64,000 nt of DNA from Ryuthela nishihirai (taxonomy: Eukaryota; Arthropoda; Arachnida; Araneae; Heptathelidae). Under the pieces are notes generated by a model, which worked only from the letters and a program-made list of their open reading frames with translations, was not told where the DNA came from and searched no databases. Numbering within the stretch: the first letter of the stretch is position 1; each line of letters opens with the position of its first letter. The position numbers and the translations under genes are program-made. The stretch is taken from contig JAWZYU010000034.1 in NCBI GenBank assembly GCA_038380435.1, forward strand, positions 44,392,901-44,456,900, in the 5' to 3' direction. Below, one piece after another: positions 54,501 to 64,000 of the stretch.

Positions 54501-57500
54501 TACCCCCAGAACATATCATCCAAAATATATCAGAGATTAAGGAAAATGACGAACAATTGAGAGCTGTCTGTATGGTTGAAATCGTTGCAAATGAAAGAAC
54601 CGAACCTTATGCAGAGAATAAAATCGAATCGCACAAGAATAGCCAATACGAAAGTGCTGCTATATCTCTTACAACACTGAAGCCCTACACAAAAACTGAA
54701 CATAATCAGTTTTCTCCGAGAATTCAATCCCACTTGTGCTCGACCATGAATTCAACCAAAGTGCAAACCGCTACTAATACCCCATCCCCACCTTCGCTGC
54801 AATCGCACCAAAATGAGATACTCTCTATGGTTAAACCACTACTGACTGAACCTGAAATTTCGGAAATAAATGTAATTGCTGTAGAAGTCGTAACCGAAGA
54901 TCAGTTACGTAATACGCTATCTAAAGATCAGTCGCAAGAGTGGAGGTTAACCAAACACAACCAGGAGAAAACCCGCGAAACAACACCAGAAACTTATCAC
55001 GAAGCTGTAGTGAAAAGGACGGAAGAGTTTGCCAGAAAAACCAGTGCTTCTTTCGGGTGTTTCAGTGAGTCTAACAGGAAGCAGCCACAGAAGAAATATA
55101 AAGTTTCTGATGGAACGACGCAGAAAATAGCATACGTGAAACCATCAACAACACGTGAAAGTTCTTCCCAGAGTTCAGATGTGCAATTAGGTGAAACGAG
55201 AAGAATCAAGAACAGTGAAGGTAGAGTAAGTTCTGAAAAACATGTTTTTGGTCAGTCGCAACACTCAAGTAACACAAGTACCGGCGAACAACAAATGGCA
55301 TCTATTAGTCCTAATTCCGTGACAAAGAGAAAGCTTAACGGCAGTGACTGGTTATACAGGAACAGGGATTTGGATTATGAGATAGTTTACGAGAATGTCC
55401 AGAATGATTCTGTTCTGCTACCGAGGTTTTCCAACGAAATAAACCGAAGAAGAGAAGAACTTCGCATACTTAACTTGTTGGCGAAAAGGAAAGAAATGGA
55501 ATTTCAAATGTTGCAAAATCTTCGAAAATCTAAAATGAAATTATTACATACATTGAAGGAACACTACTGTCTTACGCGAAATCTGTATCAGGATGAAATT
55601 AAGAATTATATCTCATTAGATGACGAAATAGATAATCTAATTCAAGAAGAAAATCCAGATAAATTCTCGAAACTTGATGAAGCATTGCAAGAGATTTATG
55701 AAACATCAAGTCCCGTTACTACCGTAAGTGGTGTTCAGTCTATCAGTAAGCCTTTGAAGAGAGATTCTTCAACGATTACAGAGAATAATATCCCTAGAGA
55801 ATCAACGATAGATAGTGTAAGCTCTCGTACGAGAAATTTCCAACAGTTGAAGGCTCCAGAAGCCCTGATAGATACCAGAAAAATAAAGAGAACAGCAACA
55901 TTTTGTGAAACAGTGACATGTACGAAGAACTCCGCAATTCGTAATGACCCTGGCTTTGAAGAATCTCCACGAATAGATGGTTCTCCAGCGAAACTTTCAC
56001 CTGAAATTCTTCAGGAAACTCAAAAGAACAGTGCGCCAAATTTAACAGCAATTTCATCTTTTTCTCCGTCTTTAGAGCAAAACATTAATTGCTTCAAAAC
56101 ACAAACACAAAGCAATTTAGATGACAATCCACAATCAAACCATTCTACGCCACGGTTGATGAGTTTCTTAATAGAAAGTGCATCAAATGCGAAGGAGAAA
56201 ATGGCAAAAAATGTGACAGATTCTTGCAGCACACAAGAATCAAGTTTAGAAAGTCATTCTCAAGAGAATCTGGCCTGTTCTTACCAGTCACAAGGAATTG
56301 TAAATTGCACATCGTTAGAGAACAGAGAAAATAATCAGAGATTGATACAAAAAGGTGAATTTCTAAGGACTCTTCCAAATGTCAATACGCCAGTGATTGA
56401 GTTCCTTAAGCAAAATGCAGGATATCCTAGAAACAATCGACTTAATTCCACAGAGAATTCAGGAGAGACCACAGGGTCATCATTTGTTTCAAACTATCAG
56501 AATCTAGCAAGTTCAAATTCGAGACCAACACAGGAACGGATGGAGTCTCTTAACTCTTCCTATGTTTCGGATTCTAATGGAGTCAAAAAGGTAAAATCTC
56601 GAAACACTGCCAGTGATTTGGTTGCTCATTCTAATTTAAGAGAAATGTTACAAACCACGACAAATCCTTTCGCAAATAATCCTTTATACAATAATACACC
56701 GACCGAACATCTGCAAAGTGGAACTATGGCTCATTGCATTCCAGAACGTCCAGTGCAGCTAAGAACGCCTCATCCAAATGAAACACCAAATATTAATCCA
56801 GAACAAGACACTGCAGTTTCACTTTCCTCAATTCCTGGAAGAACAGAACAATTGGGCAGTCTGTGTTCAGGAAAGCCCCTCAGCATGAAATCAGCTCAAA
56901 CGCTAAAGCCATTAGAACACTTGCAGCTAATATGTTCCCCACAAAACGATAATGTAATTCAGTTCATAACTCCAGTTTCAAATGCGATAAAGAACAACGA
57001 AGCAAAAGTTGCACCAGCATCCATTTCTGCGTCATTGCCATCATTAGTTTCCTTTTCAGGAGTGTCGGTAACGAAGACAGGTGCTACTAACAGCGAATTT
57101 ATCGCATGTCAAAAACGTATGATGCCTTTCCAGAACAATATTTCACCTTTCAAAAACGAAAAATTTGTAAAGATAAATCCCGCTGCCTTACGGTGGCAGT
57201 TACCATTCTACAATTCGAAAGCTGGATGCAGCAAAAGTGACTTGACATCAAACCAAAATTCACCGCAAATTCATGTGGATAATACGAGCTCTTCTGTGTT
57301 CCCATCTTCAAATGTTCAACACCATGTCGGTCAACAAATACAAAAGCAACAAGTAACTAAAGAAATTACCGCCTCGTCTACAATTACGCCTAACAAGCAA
57401 TCTGCGTCAACTTACCGTGACATCTTACCTTCAATAGGACTGAGATGCGATCAGAAGGTAAGCAGTGCACGTTTCCAAAATGTGCAATCTAGGCATTTTC

Positions 57501-58414
57501 CACTTCTGCCGAAACCTTGTTATGAAATCTCAGAATTATCCGCTTCGTTGAATGATAACAGAAATCGTGCCCATCAAGATATGGCTCAGAAAAATCAACA
57601 GATCTCGCTCTTTCCAAGTCCAGGGGTAGAGTTAACTCTTGAAGGCAAACAAAGTCAATACTCTTCTGACCCAGGAAGGGAATTTGGTCACAAAGACAAG
57701 TTTCAGTCCATTTCCAATCGAGAAGGAAAATTAGTTTGCGAGGGCAAAGAAGCTTCTTCTCATCCTGATTATGGAAGGAATTTATCTCACGAAAGTCAGC
57801 AGCTACCCTTTTATCCAAATCCAGAAAGCCAGTTGGTTTCCAGAGACAAAAGACTTCTGTACCTTTCAAATTCGGGACCCTTTGCTCCAGAGAGCAACGC
57901 CCATGAAGAGAGGCAACTGCAAAGCTTTGCGACGACTCGTGGAAGACAATTTGTTCATGAAGGCAGACAGATACAAGATCTTTCCAACGAAGGAGGGCAA
58001 TTTGTTCACGGAAACAAACAGATCCAGTGTCTTTCCAACATTCCAGGAAGACAATTTGTTTATGAAGGCAAACAATTTCATTGCCTTCCCAATACTGGGG
58101 TGCACTATACTCAGGAAGGCAAACAGGTCCATAGCTTTTCAAATCCAGGAGGACAATTCGTTCAAGACCCCAAACTATCAAATATATCAGTTCAAAGATT
58201 ACATTTTACCAATAATAGTAAACAGCTCGCTTGTTTTTACAATCCCAGAGTAGGTGCCAGTTATAATAGTCACCTGCAAAAATATCCTGGAGAATTCACT
58301 GCCACTAATCACTATCCTTTTGGTTCAACGCAGACATTATTTTTCGATCCCAGAGAACAGAAGACTGTAAGATATCGGTCAATTCAACATCAAAGAATTA
58401 ATCAATATTATCCT
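51501..58414 (+). CDS. MYND-finger protein, giant central exon (about 2,304 codons)
   Basis: One 6.9-kb exon from acceptor TTTTCATTCTAG (51500) to donor TATCCT/GTAAGT (58414), ending on a codon boundary. The open frame begins before the first ATG at 51584 (ATDVIAYHQQLAKHQLW from the acceptor), so translation enters by splicing. It is mostly polar and low-complexity. Visible parts, numbered from 51584: a basic GDIKSILKKSRRR motif near residue 155; long acidic S/N/E-rich tracts (300-1250); a predicted coiled coil at about 1284-1370 (EINRRREELRILNLLAKRKE to LIQEENPDKFSKLDEALQEI); proline/asparagine-rich tracts (1500-2000); and 16-18-residue repeats at about 2000-2190 with core G-R-Q-F-V-H-E-G-K-Q-I-Q-x-L-S-N. 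A second, weaker donor (AAGACT/GTAAGA at 58367) exists, but only 58414 keeps the phase of the next exon without extra bases. No enzyme domain is recognised. Confidence 0.82.
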
Positions 58415-58734
58415 GTAAGTAAAACTTTTCTTTCAAAAACAATCAATATTCAAAAAGAGCATAGGGAATCTGAAATTAAATGAAATTTTCTCAAGAATAA
58501 TTGTAAATTACCTGTAGATAAGTTAATCATAAGTACGAAAATGTGTATAGTTACTGTTTTATGTTCTTTTTGTAAATTGAATTTCTTGTCAAATATTTTA
58601 AAATTAACATTGGACTTTAAAAAAATGCATTTCATCTTAGCAGGAGTAGTCCATGTCATAAACTAGATTTCTAGCATTATATCGAAGCATAAAACCCTAA
58701 TGGAAAAATTATAAATTCTCATTATCAACCACTT
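58415..58734 (+). other. Intron start after the giant exon
   Basis: GTAAGT at 58415. The frame remains open to TGA at 58481-58483, a possible alternative end without the zinc finger. No other feature. Confidence 0.5.
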
Positions 58735-59215
58735 AAAGACAGTTGTAAATATTCTTTTTTTTTGTCTGCTTTTTTGTCTTTTTTTTTTGTCAGCGAGAAA
58801 TGCGCATGCGTTATAATTCTTTCACCCACAAGTACAGTCGCTCAAAAAAGTATCCGAACACTACGGTTGATTACAGAATTCAGAAAAAATATCTGGCAAC
58901 GATTTTTTCAGAAATTCGTGATCTGGCAACCTTCGTGTCACGTGACACGAAGGTTGCCAGATCACGAATCTGGCAACCTTCACGATCACGAATCTGGCAA
59001 CCTTCGTGTCACGTGACACGAAGGTTGCCAGATCACGAATTTCTGAAAAAATCGTTGCCAGATATTTTTTCTGAATTCTGTAATCAACCGTAGTGTTCGG
59101 ATACTTTTTTGAGCGACTGTACTTGTTAGAAGAAAGAATTTGTTTCTTATAACAGGTACTTGTGGGTGAATAAATTTCTCGCTGTCAAAAAAAAGAATAT
59201 TTACAATTATCTTTA
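58735..59215. mobile_element. Outer inverted-repeat element hosting a MITE-1 at its centre
   Basis: The left arm (ACTTAAAGACAGTTGTAAAT/ATTC, then GTCAGCGAGAAAT and CACCCACAAGTA) pairs with the right arm (TACTTGTGGGTGAATAAATT, CTCGCTGTCAAAAAAAAGAA, then TATTTACAATTATCTTTAAG). The arms meet at the inserted MITE-1. Confidence 0.8.
58835..59119. mobile_element. MITE-1, complete, with internal duplication
   Basis: CAGTCGCTCAAAAAAGTATC to GATACTTTTTTGAGCGACTG, with TA at 58833-58834 and 59120-59121. The centre has three copies of the ATCTGGCAACCTTC / GAAGGTTGCCAGAT block, so it is a palindrome inside a palindrome. Confidence 0.9.
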
Positions 59216-59498
59216 AGTGACTGCATGCTACAGATATCTAACGATAGGGTGAACATTAGAGGAAAAATGGGCCGAAAATGAAAGAAAAAAAAAATGAGGA
59301 GAAATCTGTCCTTGTAGCGGCCCCCACTATGGAGCCAAATAATCCCCACTGGAAACAGTCTATATTACCCCTATTGATCTATTGATTGGGGGAGGGGGCG
59401 TATATCGATTGTGTGTTCTCCCTCCAAATCATTTTTCTAAAATCAAGTATGAAAAATAAGATTCAAAAACAAAGTTAGAGTAATAACTAAGCAGTTGG
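59216..59498. other. Intron, no exon seen
   Basis: No recognised repeat. Confidence 0.4.
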
Positions 59499-59499
59499 G

Positions 59500-59850
59500 C
59501 GGGTTGTTTTGTTATTTTACCTCTGAGTTGTAGTTTTTTTTTTTTGCACACAATATGCTAAATGGCCAAATCACAAGGACCCCAAAGGCGCAGAGAAGTT
59601 TGGGAAAAGAGGACCAGTAGACAGCTGTTAGGAGACAGATGGAAACCTCTCGTCAAGGCATCCAGCATGTTCTTTAACGTGCAGAGGGTATGGCTCTCCC
59701 GCATACGGGGTCACGGCTTTACTTCCCGTCCGACGGACGGCGGCCTTTCCAAGCCCAATGGTGCCCCCTTTCTCACCGAGTGCAGGGTAGGGGTTAGCGG
59801 AGATAAATTTCAACTCTGGGCAGTTAGGACTTGAACTTGAGAACTGCAAT
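59500..59850 (-). mobile_element. SINE-A, old, head incomplete
   Basis: Tail at the left (TTATTTTACCTCTGAGTTGT), body blocks AGACAGCTGTTAGGAGACAG and CCGACGGACGGCGGCC. The head end reaches a decayed GGACTTGAACTTGAGAACTG. Confidence 0.75.
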
Positions 59851-60492
59851 TTATCTCTCCCGGATGAGTTAATTCCTGTCTCTCACAAACCCTTTTGAGA
59901 TGAGCTGTTTGACATCTGAGGTTACCGTCCACTGCTAACAGGAAGGAATCCTACGTCATCTGTATATGCTAAATAAAGATTTCCTTATGTCTGGGACTTC
60001 ATTTTTTGTATCGAACATTGATAAGAGCTTTGGAAACAAACCGCACACCTTCACAGCAACAAAAGCTGCTGCCAAGTGGTTCAACCGTAAATGAAGTTGA
60101 TGATGCGCAGGTGTTTCCACACAAGCAACTGCTGGCAAATGCCACATTTGAATCTCACAGAATTTGACGCTTGAATATCCCAGGCAGACAAGTACCCAGA
60201 AAATAGTTTCGTGGGGAGGGGGGTGATAATTTAGTTTAGGAGGAGGAAGTGTCGAAAATCGAGAATTTAATTTCGGAGGCCTAATATTCTAAAATATTCC
60301 ACCGGACAGGAAAGGTTAAAATGATATTCTAAATGGACTAGAATCTTAAAGTTGCTTTTAAATCTATTTTTAGTGTCAGACATGTACAGTCGCTCTGAGT
60401 ACTGTCAGTTTAATCATAACCACCCTTGCATTGGATGTTCCCTTTCAAATAGCTTTGGAATTAATAAGAACACTTGATTTCGCTTTTCGCAG
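59851..60492. other. Intron end, acceptor at 60491-60492
   Basis: A pyrimidine-rich run CGCTTTTCGCAG precedes the next exon. A short CAGTCGCTCTGAG near 60386 resembles a MITE-1 end but stands alone. Confidence 0.45.
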
Positions 60493-60630
60493 GAATTTCG
60501 CCCTCAGTATCAATTGCTCGAAGCACAGGAAAGTAGCAAAGCAGTCCATTATTGCTGCTTCTGTCTGAAGGAGGCTTTTTTCGTCTGCTCCAACTGCAAG
60601 AATGAATGGTATTGCAGCAAAAAATGCCAG
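60493..60630 (+). CDS. MYND zinc-finger exon, first part
   Basis: 46 codons, phase 0 at both ends (acceptor TTTTCGCAG, donor AAATGCCAG/GTAAGT). Encodes EFRPQYQLLEAQESSKAVHY then CCFCLKEAFFVCSNCKNEWY and CSKKCQ. The pairs C-x2-C, C-x2-C and YC-x3-C are six of the eight MYND zinc ligands; the last two come from the next exon. MYND fingers bind PxLxP-type peptides of partner proteins, often in transcriptional co-repressors. The joint to the giant exon reads NQYYP-EFRPQ in frame. Confidence 0.88.
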
Positions 60631-60690
60631 GTAAGTGATTTTGTCCCAGTGATCATATATTCTGATTTCCTACTTTAATTTACATAATAC
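60631..60690 (+). other. Intron start before the Tigger element
   Basis: Donor GTAAGT at 60631, then AT-rich sequence up to the transposon end. Confidence 0.6.
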
Positions 60691-60889
60691 AGTGGTACCT
60701 CGATTACCGAGCTTAATTCGTTCCGGAAACATACTTGTAATCCGAAGCACTCGTATATCAAAGCGAATAACTCATAACAAATAATGGAAACCCCCAATGA
60801 TCCGTTCCACAACAAAAAATTTATTCAAATAAAATGTTTAATACAAAATAAAAAGAATACATATAGGTACATAAAAATAATACACACAA

Positions 60890-61744
60890 TTAATTTGCGT
60901 TTGGAACACTGGAATCTTTTTCCTTTTGTGTAACTCTAACGACGAAACTATCAAGGGACATTTGCTTCTGCCTTCTCTTTATAATTTCCCGAAAATGTGA
61001 CATTGCATTGTCATTAAAAAGGTTGACTGCTCGCATTGCCCCAGCCTTATTTGGGTGGTGTTTTTCTACAACATTTTGGACTGTTTCCCACATTTTACAC
61101 ATGTCCTTAATCTCATTTGAAGTGAGTGATTCCTCCTCCTTTTTCTCGTCTTCCTCACACGAGATCTCCTCCACAAACTTTTGCTGTTGCTCGCGATGCA
61201 GATCCATTAGTTCGTCGGTGGTCAGCTCCTGGCGATGTTCCTCCACCAGCTCTTGAATGTCGTCCTCATTCACTTCCAGTCCCATGTTCTTCCCCAAGGA
61301 GACAATTTCATCGAGAACTGGCAGTTCCTCTTCGTGAGCTAACCCCTCACAGTTATCTCCTAGAATGCAGTCAGGCCACAGTTTTCTCCAAGCAGAATTG
61401 AGCGTTCTCTTGGTGACCCCATTCCAAGCTTTATCGATGATCTTGAGACAGTTCACGATGTGGAAATGATTTTTCCAGAATTCTCGGAGGGTAAGATTTG
61501 TTCCTTCAGTTACCTCAAAGCACCGCTGAAATAATGCTTTGGTGTAAAGCTTTTTAAAGTTCGAAATGACTTGCTGATCCATGGGCTGAAGTAGTGGAGT
61601 GGTATTGGGAGGAAGGAACTTCACCTTAATGAACTCGAATTTCTCCAGTAAGTCATCCTCGAGACCTGGAGGATGAGCAGGGGCATTGTCTATAATTAGC
61701 AAAACTTTGAGTGGCAGATTATTTTCTAAAAGGTATTTTTTCAC
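60890..61744 (-). pseudogene. Tigger transposase, catalytic core part 2 and C-terminus
   Basis: Has KVLLIIDNAPAHPPGLED (second Asp), then LPPNTTPLLQPMDQQVISNF (third Asp), then FWKNHFHIVNCLKIIDKAWN, an acidic tail, and a stop at 60890. 284 codons remain intact. The single stop before it and the lesion near 62230 are the only obvious defects, so the insertion is young. Confidence 0.87.
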
Positions 61745-61759
61745 TGTAGGACCGAAGAC

Positions 61760-62155
61760 CTAATTGATCCACTCAACGAACAAGATACGAGTGACCCAAG
61801 CTTTGCTGTTGGACCTCCACATAACGTTTAACTGACTCTTCTGTACCTTGCATTTCTTGAAGGCTCGTGGATTCTCGGAATGATACACCAGCAAGGGCTT
61901 AATTTTAAAATCCTCGCTTGCATTAGCACAAAACAAGAGGGTGAGACGGTCTTTCATGGGCTTGTGACCAGGCATTGCATTCTCTTCTATAGTAATGTAA
62001 GTCCTCTTTGGCATCTTTTTCCAAAAAAGCCCTGTCTCGTCACAGTTAAAAACTTGCTGTGGTAGGTAACCCTCGGAAATCATGAGTTTCGGAAATTCGG
62101 TGGCGAACGCCTCAGCTGCCTTAACGTCCGAACTCGCAGCTTCTCCGTGTCGCAC
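61760..62155 (-). pseudogene. Tigger transposase, catalytic core part 1
   Basis: Frame opens upstream of the ATG (sequence resembling GWFDNFKKR lies at 62170-62200). It carries FNCDETGLFWKKMPKRTY with the first catalytic Asp, then GHKPMKDRLTLLFCANASED and WVTRILFVEWIN before a stop at 61758-61760. The stop is immediately followed, in the same frame, by the next segment. Confidence 0.85.
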
Positions 62156-62229
62156 AACACTATGGATACCACTTCTCTTCTTAAAGTTGTCAAACCAGCC
62201 CCTGCTCGCTTTGAAGCCTTCTTCGTATC

Positions 62230-62610
62230 TTATCGACGTATCTGGCAGTTTACTATGAGGTCGGCATACAAAATCTTTGCCTTCTCGCAGATACAGTTTT
62301 CCGTCACAGTATCACCTGCTAGTTGTTTCTCGTTTATCCACACGAGAAGCAACTTTTCTACATCTTCCAGAACACGTGGCCGTTGCTTTGATAGTCGCGT
62401 GACTCCTTTTGCTACATCTAGTCCCCTTAATTCTTTTTTCTTCTTTAATATTGTGCAAATAGTCGATGTAGACTTATTATAAAATCTTGCGATGTCGACC
62501 ACTCGCATACCTTGTGCGTGCTTCTCGATGATTTCCTTGTTAACTTCCACCGTAATCATTTTCTTCTTCTTATCACTTTCTTTTTCAACAGTTTTCTTTT
62601 TGGGAGCCAT
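62230..62610 (-). pseudogene. Tigger transposase, N-terminal segment
   Basis: Begins MAPKKKTVEKESDKKKK. A Psq-type helix-turn-helix follows (EIIEKHAQGMRVVDIARFYN, then STSTICTILKKK) and the start of the CENP-B-type second DNA-binding domain (VEKLLLVWINEKQLAG). It ends after YADLIVNCQIRR at a lesion, about one third of the way through the DNA-binding region. Confidence 0.85.
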
Positions 62611-62877
62611 GGTTACAGTACTGTTATCGAAAAATACTCATTAACCACGTTTAGAAAGAAAATAAACAATACTTCGTACGTATGTTGAGTAAATATGTAA
62701 AGCACACCGACACCGACCGACTGAAACCGAACGTGACGGTTGGTAGACATGCGCATACATGTTACTCGTATTACAAGACTTAGCTCGCTTATCAAGTTAA
62801 AATTTATTTTAAAAATTTGCTCGTCTTGCAAAATACTCGCAAACAAAGTTACTCGCAATCCAAGGTTTTACTGTACA

Positions 62878-63477
62878 TAACAATAATTACATATTACATG
62901 ATACATAAATAATGATTTCCTAAACTGACATAGTGGTAGGGAGGAAAATGCATATTGCCTGACTGGAAATGCTATTCCAGTCAGGCAAACTTTGTGTGCT
63001 GTGTTAGCTCTATCTGAAGCAGTGGTCAGCATTGACTTCGATCTCAGTATGACCATGTCCTTGTATGAGGTCTGTAAAAGCTACGAGTAGCTTCTATGAT
63101 TCTTCTCTATCCTATATATCGCAAATCAAAAAAAATCCCCATTCTCTGATTAAAAGTTCATTTAATCATTCGTTCTTTTTGACAAATAAAAACAGGTTTC
63201 AGTAAATGGCTTAAATGACTTTTTGATCACCGTGTATATTAGATGGTTTTCGAATATAGTCCTATCAAGACAGACCTGAAGTTGAGAGTTATGATCACTA
63301 ACTCAGCCAACTTTGATATTTTAATACATTGCATAATTTTTAACTCATCTGTACCTATACTTTTTGAGACAACGAACATAATACAACAGAAGATAGTTTA
63401 AGAAATGTGAACTCTATAATCTGTTTTAAATATCTTGAGCATTTCTTTATATAACAAATTTTATCTTTGCTTTTCAG
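62878..63477. other. Intron, right part, acceptor at 63476-63477
   Basis: No recognised repeat except a 15-bp inverted pair around TGCCTGACTGGAA / TTCCAGTCAGGCA near 62956-62990. The pyrimidine tract TTTGCTTTTCAG ends the intron. Confidence 0.5.
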
Positions 63478-63531
63478 GAAAACGGATGGATGAGACATTC
63501 GCTGATGTGTCAACAATTCAAACCAACTTAG
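63478..63531 (+). CDS. Last coding exon, completes the MYND finger
   Basis: 17 codons plus TAG (63529-63531), phase 0: ENGWMRHSLMCQQFKPT. H-x3-C (HSLMC) gives the seventh and eighth zinc ligands. W before the His is the conserved aromatic of MYND fingers (C-Q-x-x-x-W-x-x-H). The finger is thus at the extreme C-terminus, split by an intron with a transposon in it. Confidence 0.88.
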   Translation, partial: ENGWMRHSLMCQQFKPT

Positions 63532-64000
63532 TAGAAACAGAATGTGATATCCATTATTTAAAATGACGAGTAAGTTTACAGAGAAAGTTCTTAAAAAATG
63601 TAGAAAGGAAAACAAAAACCTCACCTAATGAATTTTGTTATTCTGTTATTTTTTCTCATAATCTCTTCAAGAAGGAAGAAAGAGTCACAATTAGATATTT
63701 CAGACATCACAAAGCAGACGCCAAAGGCTGACCTTCGTCTAAGTACATAACTTACTGCCAATTTGTGTTGCCAAACTAAACATTGTAAATCAGAACTTTA
63801 AACTATTACCGGTGCCTGTGTAATGAGAATGCCTGCCAATTTTCCGCGATTCTCCGTGTTAGCAAGCGCGCACATGAGGGCAGCACCGTTCCGCGGTAAG
63901 CTAACCTAAGCTAATGATAAGTATATAGAGATCTGGTCGAAGTCATATGGTAAATAATCAGACAGATGGCAAATCAAGTACAATAAACTAGAATCTTTCT
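63532..64000 (+). terminator. 3' UTR with poly(A) signal
   Basis: AATAAA at 63982-63987, about 450 bp after the stop. No other canonical signal was noticed in between. The cleavage site would lie at or past the window edge. Confidence 0.55.

Larger units (their letters stand above)
60694..62875 (-). mobile_element. Tigger/pogo-type DNA transposon, about 2.2 kb, antisense in the intron
   Basis: Ends CAGTGGTACCTCGATTACCG (left) and, on the minus strand, CAGTAAAACCTTGGATTGCG (right) are imperfect inverted repeats, with TA at both sides (60692-60693, 62876-62877). Internal sub-repeats also pair. Encodes a transposase on the minus strand in three frame segments. Size and structure match Tigger-type pogo elements. 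Confidence 0.9.

Noticed and set aside
57489..58181. A 230-codon minus-strand frame opposite the giant exon
   Set aside because: Mirror of the repeated, in-frame units on the plus strand; no independent support.

Overview
Eukaryotic, AT-rich, repeat-dense DNA, most likely from a chelicerate arthropod and probably a spider. This is inferred from a 5S rRNA-like SINE head that fits my recollection of arachnid 5S, from several tRNA-derived SINE families, and from the mix of RTE-type LINE, Tc1, hAT and Tigger elements. No sequence search was run, so the taxon is an inference. Nothing bacterial (operons, ribosome binding sites, CRISPR) is present.

Two host genes are visible, both on the + strand. 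At the left edge (145-336) is the last coding exon of a multi-pass membrane protein that looks like the C-terminus of a K+-dependent Na+/Ca2+ exchanger (SLC24/NCKX family). From about 35.0 kb to the right edge lies a very large split gene. It has a start-bearing exon (35199-36846), a lysine/glutamate-rich exon with 24-residue repeats (42178-43670), a doubtful mini-exon (50275-50342), a giant 6.9-kb exon (51501-58414), and two short exons that together encode one C-terminal MYND zinc finger (60493-60630 and 63478-63531). A poly(A) signal follows at 63982. A CRE + TATA + initiator cluster at 31501-31592 may be its promoter. The predicted protein is about 3,400 residues, mostly disordered, and I do not recognise it as a known family.

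The 34 kb between the two genes, and the introns of the large gene, are mobile and tandem repeats. From left to right: an eroded Tc1 (about 3.0-3.6 kb); a composite palindromic MITE (5.8-6.8 kb); a 5'-truncated RTE-like LINE (8.4-9.6 kb); a 300-bp satellite (11.5-13.15 kb) whose degenerate left flank carries a small hAT MITE; an 84-bp minisatellite (14.7-15.9 kb); a hAT relic with perfect 8-bp target duplications (16.03-17.16 kb); a solo LTR (17.76-18.40 kb); a retrotransposon ORF1 relic split by a SINE (19.5-20.7 kb); an almost full-length LINE disabled by a 31-bp tandem duplication (23.3-26.7 kb); a run of MITEs (27.6-30.3 kb); a 43-bp minisatellite (32.3-32.9 kb); Tc1 relics at 37.5 and 44.5 kb; and a near-complete Tigger transposon antisense in the last intron (60.7-62.9 kb). 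One tRNA-derived SINE family (SINE-A here) occurs about 19 times, several copies nested inside other repeats with clean target duplications. Family names SINE-A, -B and -C, and MITE-1, are labels for this report only.
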